Shown here piece after piece: positions 7,070 to 12,583 of a stretch of 12,583 nucleotides of DNA. The stretch's first letter is position 1, and every line of letters starts with the position of its first letter. Under the pieces are notes generated by a model. It saw nothing but the letters and a program-made list of their open reading frames with translations. It was not told the DNA's origin and searched no databases. Location of the stretch: positions 1 through 12,583 of the forward strand of contig JAUIHJ010000151.1 of the NCBI GenBank assembly GCA_030432015.1. Direction: 5' to 3'. The translations under genes were made by a program, and so were the position numbers. The DNA is from a bacterium (GTDB lineage: Bacteria; Planctomycetota; Planctomycetia; Pirellulales; Pirellulaceae).

Positions 7070-7996
7070 ATGTTTCGCCGCGCGACACTCGGCCCCCTGT
7101 TCATCAGCCCCTGGCTGGTCGGGTTCGTGCTGTTGGTCGCCTTCCCGTTCGCGGCGTCGCTGTATTGGAGCTTCTGTCATTACGACCTGCTCTCGCCCCC
7201 GCGCTTCGTCGGCCTGGAAAACTACCGGCGCATCGCTCAGGAGGCGGTCACCGGTGGCCGCTTCGGGCAGGCCTTGTGGAACACGGGGTATTTCGCCTTG
7301 CTGTCGGTCCCGCTCTCGATTTTCTTGGGTGTCACGTTGGCGGTGATGCTGACCTGGAAAATTCGCGGGCAGGCGATGTATCGCAGCCTGTTTTTCCTAC
7401 CGTCGGTCGTGCCCGTCGTGGCGGCGTCGGTGCTCTGGATGTGGTTGCTGGACCCGCGTGACGGCATCGTCAATGAGAGCCTGGGGTGGCTCGGCATCTC
7501 GCAATCCTTGTGGTTCAAGGGAGCCACCGAAGCGGTCGTCCCACCCGGTTGGTTTGATTTCGGATCGAAGGATGCCCTTGTCCTGATGGCGGTTTGGGCG
7601 TCCGGAAACATGATGGTGATCTATCTGGCCGCCATCGGTGACATTCCGACGCAACTTTACGAGGCCGCTGAATTGGATGGTGCCGGACCGCTACGGCGTT
7701 TCCTGCATGTCACGTTGCCGATGCTCTCGCCGGTCATATTCTTTAATTTGGTGATGGGCGTGATTCAGTCCGTCCAGGCCTTCACGCAGGTCTATCTCGT
7801 CAGCGAAGGGACAGGCGAACCGGCGGGCTGGTCCCTGATGTTGTCGTTGCATCTCTTCCTGGCCGCGTTTCAAGATCTCGACATGGGCTATGCCTCCGCG
7901 ATGGCCTGGCTGTTGTTTGTCGTGCTGCTGGGGGCGACCATTTTTCTGTTTCGTACCGCCAGGCACTGGGTTCACTATCAGGGGATCATGCGATGA
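7070..7996 (+). CDS. ABC sugar-type importer, permease subunit 1 (MalF/UgpA-like)
   Basis: This 308-residue inner-membrane protein forms half of the translocation channel of a CUT1-type importer. The N-terminal helix (about 9-31) includes ISPWLVGFVLLVAFPF, typical of MalF/UgpA-like subunits. Further helices lie near 72-94, 104-127, 170-190, 219-240 and 280-299. The cytoplasmic EAA loop that docks the ATPase reads EAAELDGAGPLRRFLHVTLPML (198-219), with the conserved EAA and G. The start ATG has a strong GGAGG 7 nt upstream. It is the first gene of a three-gene operon, and its stop overlaps the ATG of the binding-protein gene by 4 bp (ATGA). The transported solute is unknown; the family carries mono- and oligosaccharides and glycerol-3-phosphate. 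Confidence 0.93.
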   Translation: MFRRATLGPLFISPWLVGFVLLVAFPFAASLYWSFCHYDLLSPPRFVGLENYRRIAQEAVTGGRFGQALWNTGYFALLSVPLSIFLGVTLAVMLTWKIRGQAMYRSLFFLPSVVPVVAASVLWMWLLDPRDGIVNESLGWLGISQSLWFKGATEAVVPPGWFDFGSKDALVLMAVWASGNMMVIYLAAIGDIPTQLYEAAELDGAGPLRRFLHVTLPMLSPVIFFNLVMGVIQSVQAFTQVYLVSEGTGEPAGWSLMLSLHLFLAAFQDLDMGYASAMAWLLFVVLLGATIFLFRTARHWVHYQGIMR

Positions 7997-9363
7997 CCCG
8001 CCACAGCGCCGTGTTCGCGTTCGCGCTCCTGCTGTTCCTGGGGGGCTTGTTGATTTGGGATCGCCTGGACGTGCGGGCGCAAATCCCCGCGGAACGACGC
8101 GAAGTGGTCTTTTGGCATTTTTGGGGCGGCGCGGATCGCGCGATCGTTGAAGAGGTGGTCGCGCGATTCAACCGATCGCAGGACGACCATTTCGTCCGCG
8201 CGATCGCGATGCCGGGCAACAACCTGGACCTCAAATTATTCCTCGCGATCAGCGGTGGCGCGCCGCCCGATCTGATCAACCAGGACGATCCGATCATGGC
8301 TGACTGGGCTTCCCGCGGCGCGCTGCTGCCGTTGGATGAAGTTGCATCGCAGGAAGACATCTCGGATCTCCAGCACTGGCTCGTTCCCGCCGCGCGGCAG
8401 TTGGGCACGTACGAGGGCAGCATGTACGCCCTTTGCAATGGGCTCGACATCCGAGCACTCTACTACAACAAGAGCGTCCTCGATGAATACGGCCTCGCGC
8501 CACCCACGCGTCTGGACGAACTGGACAACATTGCGTTCACCACGTCAACGTTCGACGCCGACGGCAACCCGCAACGGTTTGGGTACTTGCCCGATCCGCG
8601 TCGCTTGTGGGCGTGGGGCACCGTATTCGGAGGCGATTTTTACGACGAGCCGGCGCAACGCGTCACCGCCGACAGCGAGCCAATCGTTCGAGGACTCCAG
8701 TGGATGACCAGCTACCGGCGCCGTTATGGTGCCGACGCGGTGGCCGCCTTTCGCCAGGGTGATCAGTCGCTGCCAGGAAAGTCCTTTCCGCTCCTGTCGG
8801 GCCGCTACACGACGGTCATGGACGGGCAGTGGCGTGTTCGCGACATCGTACGCTCGCAAGCGGAGCAGCGTCAGCGCGGCGAACCCGTGACCGAGTTCGG
8901 TGTTTGTCCCCTGCCGCCACCCGAGGGCGGTCAGCAGCGGGCCGGCTGGGTCAACGGCAATTTTTTTGTCGTGCCGCGTGGCGCGCAGAATCAAGGCGGG
9001 GCCTGGCAGTTCATGAAATTCTGGAGCGGCTTTGGTGGTTTCGAAGACGAGGCGGCACAGACATGCCGCGCCGGCGGGTGGATTCCCGTGTCGACCCGTG
9101 TCGTAAACCGTCCCGCGTTTCAAGCGTTTCTCCGCGAGCAACCGCTGTTCGCGCAGTTCGTCGAACTGGCTGCATCGCCTCATCAAGTGCCGACGCCAGT
9201 GGTGCCGGGCGCTCCCTTCTTCCAGCGCACGATCAATGAAGCGGCCTCCAAAGCGATGTACGTCGATGCTGCTCCGTCCGTTTCCACGCTGCTCCAGGAG
9301 GCGACGCGAACCATCCAAATTCAACTTGACGCCCAAAAGGAAACTCCCCTTGTCGCGCCGTAA
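7993..9363 (+). CDS. ABC importer, family 1 extracellular solute-binding protein
   Basis: This 456-residue protein should capture the solute and deliver it to the two flanking permeases. An N-terminal hydrophobic segment (about 6-21) is followed by DVRAQIPAE, so it is either a Sec signal peptide cut after Ala29 or a membrane anchor; there is no lipobox cysteine. The mature part shows the usual family 1 pattern: VVFWHFWGGADRAIVEEVVARFN (38-60), then LFLAISGGAPPDLINQDDP, YNKSVLDEYGLAPP, a GRYTTVMDGQWRV stretch and VNGNFFVVPRGAQNQGGAWQFMKFW. Its length is normal for carbohydrate-binding members. It overlaps the upstream permease by 4 bp and the downstream permease by 14 bp, so all three are likely translationally coupled. 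A binding-protein gene sitting between the two permease genes is less usual than at the start of the operon. Ligand unknown. Confidence 0.92.
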   Translation: MTRHSAVFAFALLLFLGGLLIWDRLDVRAQIPAERREVVFWHFWGGADRAIVEEVVARFNRSQDDHFVRAIAMPGNNLDLKLFLAISGGAPPDLINQDDPIMADWASRGALLPLDEVASQEDISDLQHWLVPAARQLGTYEGSMYALCNGLDIRALYYNKSVLDEYGLAPPTRLDELDNIAFTTSTFDADGNPQRFGYLPDPRRLWAWGTVFGGDFYDEPAQRVTADSEPIVRGLQWMTSYRRRYGADAVAAFRQGDQSLPGKSFPLLSGRYTTVMDGQWRVRDIVRSQAEQRQRGEPVTEFGVCPLPPPEGGQQRAGWVNGNFFVVPRGAQNQGGAWQFMKFWSGFGGFEDEAAQTCRAGGWIPVSTRVVNRPAFQAFLREQPLFAQFVELAASPHQVPTPVVPGAPFFQRTINEAASKAMYVDAAPSVSTLLQEATRTIQIQLDAQKETPLVAP

Positions 9364-10174
9364 CGTCCACCCGCTGGCACATCTCGCCTTAATGACAGCG
9401 ACCGCGTTGTTCGCCTTCCCATTGGTCTGGATGGTTCTGTCGTCACTGAAGCCGGCGAACCAGTTGACGGAAGATCCCTATGCGTTCTGGCCAACCCGCT
9501 GGCAATGGAGCAACTATCCGCAGGCGTTGAGTTCGTTGCCGTATCTGCGGTATTTGCGAAATTCGCTGATCCTCTGTACGGGCAGTGTGATCGGCAGCGT
9601 CACGTCGTGCGCGGTCGTGGCTTATGGATTTTCGCGACTGCGGTGGCGGGGACGCGATGCCGTGTTCGGCGTGCTGATCGCAACCATGCTGTTACCCTGG
9701 CACGTGACCATGATTCCCCGTTTCCTGTTGCTACGCGAACTGGGCTTGTATAACTCGCTGGCCGCCCTGATCGTGCCGACTTTTTTGGGAGACGCCTTCT
9801 TCATCTTTCTGCTCCGACAGTTCTTCCTGACGATTCCGGACGAACTTAGTGAAGCGGCCCGCCTGGACGGACTTGGCGAGTGGGGCATTTTCACGCGAAT
9901 CATCGTGCCGCTGAGCAAACCAGCGCTCGCCACGGTGGCCCTGTTTCAGTTCATTGCGTCCTGGAATGATTTCAATGGCCCGTTGCTTTACCTGAGCGAT
10001 CCGCAAAAGTTTCCCTTGGCATATGGCCTGGAGCAATTCGTGAGTTCGTATTCCGACCAGACGCACTTGCTGCTGGCTGCGGCCGTCATGTTCACGCTGC
10101 CCATGGTGGTCCTGTTTCTGCTGGCCCAGCAGACGTTCTTGAAAGGGATCGCGACGACCGGCATCAAGGGTTAG
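9350..10174 (+). CDS. ABC sugar-type importer, permease subunit 2 (MalG/UgpE-like)
   Basis: This 274-residue protein is the second half of the importer channel. TM1 (about 11-31) contains LMTATALFAFPLVWMVLSSLKP, the standard MalG-type opening. Further helices lie near 72-94, 105-128, 136-156, 191-206 and 240-262. The EAA loop is EAARLDGLGEWGIFTRIIVPLS (168-189). Homologues end close to where this one does, with a short KG tail. The chosen start is TTG at 9350: AAGGA lies 8 nt upstream and it gives a normal-length N-terminus, whereas the next ATG (9392) would remove part of TM1 and longer in-frame starts at 9236 would add an Arg/Lys-rich, unfamily-like extension inside the binding-protein gene. 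It overlaps the binding-protein gene by 14 bp. No ATPase gene follows before the convergent gene, so a shared MsmX/UgpC-like ATPase encoded elsewhere is probably used. Confidence 0.92.
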   Translation: MSRRNVHPLAHLALMTATALFAFPLVWMVLSSLKPANQLTEDPYAFWPTRWQWSNYPQALSSLPYLRYLRNSLILCTGSVIGSVTSCAVVAYGFSRLRWRGRDAVFGVLIATMLLPWHVTMIPRFLLLRELGLYNSLAALIVPTFLGDAFFIFLLRQFFLTIPDELSEAARLDGLGEWGIFTRIIVPLSKPALATVALFQFIASWNDFNGPLLYLSDPQKFPLAYGLEQFVSSYSDQTHLLLAAAVMFTLPMVVLFLLAQQTFLKGIATTGIKG

Positions 10175-10227
10175 CGCGGATTTTATCACCAGCACCCCGC
10201 ATCACATTCCTTTCCCATCGCCGCAAA

Positions 10228-10256
10228 GGTTTGCTCCGCGACAGAGGCGTGCAACC
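10228..10256 (-). terminator. Weak hairpin between convergent genes, possible terminator
   Basis: In the 87-bp gap between convergent genes, GGTTTGC (10228-10234) can pair with GCAACC (10251-10256) with one bulged base and a 16-nt loop. In minus-strand sense it is followed by only three Ts. It would serve transcription leaving the minus-strand operon; support is weak. I see no other gene or motif in 10175-10261. Confidence 0.2.
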
Positions 10257-10261
10257 TGCGA

Positions 10262-10726
10262 TCACGATGTCCCGGTCGGCACGCGGTGGTTGAATCCTCG
10301 ATTGATCACGAACTGCATCTTATCCGCGACCAGATAGAGGCCGGCCAACATCGTTCCGCTCAGATATCCGTACAGCGCGCCGAACACCACCGAGTACAGG
10401 AGTCGGCCCTCGGCAAGCAACCCCGTGAAGGGTCCGCTGTTGATCGGTTCGAGTCCGTTATCGAACACGAACGCGGCGAGCTTCAGCAGCGGTAGAAATA
10501 ATGCACCCGCGAACATCGACCCCAGCCGAGGTGAACGTTCGAAGACAATCTGGGCGCCACCGATCACAACCACAAAGCTGGCATAGAAGATCACGACCAC
10601 CGGCGGGATGTGAGCCCATTTGACGAAGCTCAACATCAGACCGAACCCGGTGATCACGATCAACATCGTGCGAATCCCAAAGCGGCGGGGCACCTGGTAA
10701 GGCTGGTTTTGGGGACGGCTATTCAT
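10262..10726 (-). CDS. Small four-helix membrane protein, planctomycete type, unknown function
   Basis: This 154-residue protein is not assigned a function. It begins with a short polar stretch, then RRFGIRTMLIVITGFGLML (14-32). The basic RFxxRT lead into the first helix is a pattern I associate with many planctomycete membrane proteins. Four hydrophobic segments are predicted at about 19-36, 41-60, 69-88 and 108-135, with no catalytic motif seen. Its ATG at 10726 lies inside the end of the upstream cytochrome c gene, overlapping by 8 bp, so it is probably translated by coupling and belongs to the same transcript. No independent Shine-Dalgarno was identified. It could be an accessory of the upstream protein or an unrelated passenger. 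Confidence 0.75.
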   Translation of the reverse strand: MNSRPQNQPYQVPRRFGIRTMLIVITGFGLMLSFVKWAHIPPVVVIFYASFVVVIGGAQIVFERSPRLGSMFAGALFLPLLKLAAFVFDNGLEPINSGPFTGLLAEGRLLYSVVFGALYGYLSGTMLAGLYLVADKMQFVINRGFNHRVPTGTS

Positions 10727-12583
10727 CGCGAGTTCCTAGCGGAGTCTTGCCATCAAGATAACGCCAGTTCTTGATAAAGGAAATCAAATCCGCCATTTCT
10801 TGATGGGGAATTGCCTTCTCCAGACCATCGGGCATCAGCGACAACCCGGTCGAACGGATTTCCTCAATCTCATTTCGCAACAGCGTAACGTCCTTCCCTT
10901 CAGGTTGACGGATCGTGAACGACGTGGCGGTTTCGCTGGTCACGATTCCGTCAAGCAGCGTGCCATTGGTGGTGACCACTGTGTAACTGACGTAGTTGTT
11001 GTCGATCGCCCGATTCGGTTGCAAGATGTCGGCCAGAATCTGGGACTCCTGTTTGGTTCGGGAATCGGAAATGTCGGGCGCGACATCAACCCCCAGATCA
11101 CCAATACGATGGCACGTCACACAATTCTTCTTGAACACAGCACGTCCGCGGGTGGGATCGGCCTCCATTTTCAATACGGTCTGGTAGTCGGCCAGGACTT
11201 GCTTTCGATCGGCAGGAACCGCAGCGGCCAACAACGCGCCAGCACGTTTGCGCAATGCGGCGTCGCCATGCTTTAGCAAACGCCCAGCTTGCGAGCGATC
11301 CAATTCCGCCGGTTTGATCTGACCGGCTTCGATTCCGTCCAACAACAGCTCGGTCCGTTCTTTCCGCGCCAATAACCCGGAGACGATGGCGCGGCGAACG
11401 CGAGGCGACTCGGAGGCAAACCGACCAACCAATTCTTTCCACGGTTCCAATTCGCTTCGCCTGGACAGTGCCGCCAAGGCTGGACTGCGGACTTCGCCGG
11501 CCGCCTCGTCCAACGACAAAGCGATGAGGGTCTCCGCGGCCTCGGGGTCGTGGACCAGCAATTCGATCGCTTCGTTGCGTTGCGCTGGTGGCTGCTGCGG
11601 GTCGGCTGCGAATGCCGCCGCTGCCGCGAATATACCGCGCACCGTTTCCTGGTCCTGCGGATCGGTCAGCTTGGCAATCTCGGCCGCCAAGCTCGACTTG
11701 CGTGCCGGAACCCGGGTGGCAAAGGCCGCCAGCACAACTCGTTGGAGGCGGACCGTTTCAGGATTATCAAGCGCGAGGACGGCTCGCAGTAGTTTCGTCC
11801 GCGCGCTGGCGTCGGCGGTAACGCCAGCCGACGTTAATTCGGCGGCGAGTGTTACATCGAGCTCTTGTGGTGAACGCTGGCTCCAGGGCGGATCGGCAAA
11901 CAACGCCAGGGCCAGGGCTGCGGACTGGGTTCCGGCGGCAATGCCGGCCGCGCGGCGCGCCCAAGGATCGTCACTTCCGGCCACAACAATCTTCTTCAGC
12001 ATGTCGACTTCATCCGCGGCGATCGGCGCCAATGACAACGCCACCTGAAAGCGCAAGGCGGGATCTTCACTCTCGGCCAATTGCCCAACCTGCTGGCGGA
12101 ACGTCGGATCGCTCGCGAAATGCGCCTCGGCAATAACCAGGGCCTGCTCCACCACGCGAGGGTCGTTGTCGCGGAGGGCTAGATGCAGCAGTCCGTTGTC
12201 GAGCGACTGAAGCCCTTCCAAGGCCCACAAGGCGTGAATGCGGGCCTGCGCAAGACGACCGTTGACCGCCAGTTGCGCGAGCCGATCGACCGCGGCCTTG
12301 TCCTGTCGTTCGAACAGGAGTCGTGCAGCGGTTTCGCGTTGCCAGGCGTTGGGATGCTCCAGGTGAGTGACCAGCGCGTTGCTGGTTGCGAGGTTCAGTT
12401 GAGGCGGCTGCCGTTGGCTGTCTTCCTCCAGCCCGGTCACGCGGTAGATGCGACCATGGTCATTACCCAACAGCAAGTCGGGGCGTTGTTTCAACTCTGC
12501 CGGCATGAACTGAGGGTGCTCGATAACGGCCCGATACATGTCCACGACGTAGAGCCCGCCATCGGGCCCGTGCGCCAGATTGA
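10719..12583 (-). CDS. PVC-type membrane-bound dehydrogenase/HEAT-repeat/cytochrome c protein (N-terminus outside window)
   Basis: Only the C-terminal 620 residues or so are visible; the frame is open through the right edge, and the ATG at 12545 is internal, because NLAHGPDGGLYVVD runs directly into it. The first visible residues (to about 65, including VIEHPQFMPAELKQRPDLLLGNDHGRIYRVTG) match the end of the beta-propeller dehydrogenase domain typical of Planctomycetes and Verrucomicrobia. About 350 Ala/Leu-rich residues of HEAT-like helical repeats follow. The C-terminal heme-binding domain has RGRAVFKKNCVTCHRIG (CVTCH encoded at 11109-11123) and a likely axial Met in STGLSLMPDGL. It is probably an exported or membrane-attached redox protein, often suggested to oxidise sugars or polysaccharide-derived compounds, but the substrate is unproven. 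It overlaps the downstream small membrane protein gene by 8 bp. Confidence 0.92.
   Translation of the reverse strand, partial: NLAHGPDGGLYVVDMYRAVIEHPQFMPAELKQRPDLLLGNDHGRIYRVTGLEEDSQRQPPQLNLATSNALVTHLEHPNAWQRETAARLLFERQDKAAVDRLAQLAVNGRLAQARIHALWALEGLQSLDNGLLHLALRDNDPRVVEQALVIAEAHFASDPTFRQQVGQLAESEDPALRFQVALSLAPIAADEVDMLKKIVVAGSDDPWARRAAGIAAGTQSAALALALFADPPWSQRSPQELDVTLAAELTSAGVTADASARTKLLRAVLALDNPETVRLQRVVLAAFATRVPARKSSLAAEIAKLTDPQDQETVRGIFAAAAAFAADPQQPPAQRNEAIELLVHDPEAAETLIALSLDEAAGEVRSPALAALSRRSELEPWKELVGRFASESPRVRRAIVSGLLARKERTELLLDGIEAGQIKPAELDRSQAGRLLKHGDAALRKRAGALLAAAVPADRKQVLADYQTVLKMEADPTRGRAVFKKNCVTCHRIGDLGVDVAPDISDSRTKQESQILADILQPNRAIDNNYVSYTVVTTNGTLLDGIVTSETATSFTIRQPEGKDVTLLRNEIEEIRSTGLSLMPDGLEKAIPHQEMADLISFIKNWRYLDGKTPLGTRDE

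Overview
The window is high-GC chromosomal DNA that looks planctomycete (Pirellula/Rhodopirellula-like). The clearest markers are a HEAT-repeat protein ending in the planctomycete/verrucomicrobial heme-binding domain (CxxCH with a downstream S-x-MPDGL), and a small membrane protein that opens with an RRFGIRT-type motif. Several genes have weak or no Shine-Dalgarno sequence, and GTG and TTG starts are used. All genes are of chromosomal, house-type classes. I see no phage, transposase, CRISPR, tRNA or rRNA.

Layout. (1) 1-3701, minus strand: a tripartite efflux operon. A periplasmic adaptor (membrane fusion protein, 2412-3701) lies upstream of an RND inner-membrane pump whose 3' end runs off the left edge (1-2207). 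The two genes are separated by 204 bp bounded by a perfect 12-bp direct repeat, which suggests that a once abutting stop/start junction was split. (2) 3834-4616, plus strand: a class I SAM-dependent methyltransferase, divergent from the efflux operon across a 132-bp promoter region. (3) 4642-6843, minus strand: a penicillin-acylase-family Ntn hydrolase with its catalytic Ser, His and Asn recognisable but no obvious signal peptide, convergent with the methyltransferase. (4) 7070-10174, plus strand: a tightly overlapped sugar-type (CUT1) ABC importer operon in the order permease, binding protein, permease, with no ATPase gene. It is divergent from the acylase across about 226 bp rich in small repeats, including a 14-bp palindrome. 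(5) 10262-12583, minus strand: the C-terminal part of a PVC-type dehydrogenase/HEAT/cytochrome c protein, followed by and overlapping a small four-helix membrane protein.

Working together. The adaptor and pump should form one export complex; no outer-membrane channel gene is visible here. The three ABC genes form one importer that must borrow an ATPase encoded elsewhere. The acylase shares a control region with that importer, so an import-then-deacylate module is possible but unproven. I found no convincing new defence or mobile system. The most notable observations are the repeat-bounded insertion in the efflux operon, the leaderless acylase beside an importer, and the repeat-rich divergent control region.
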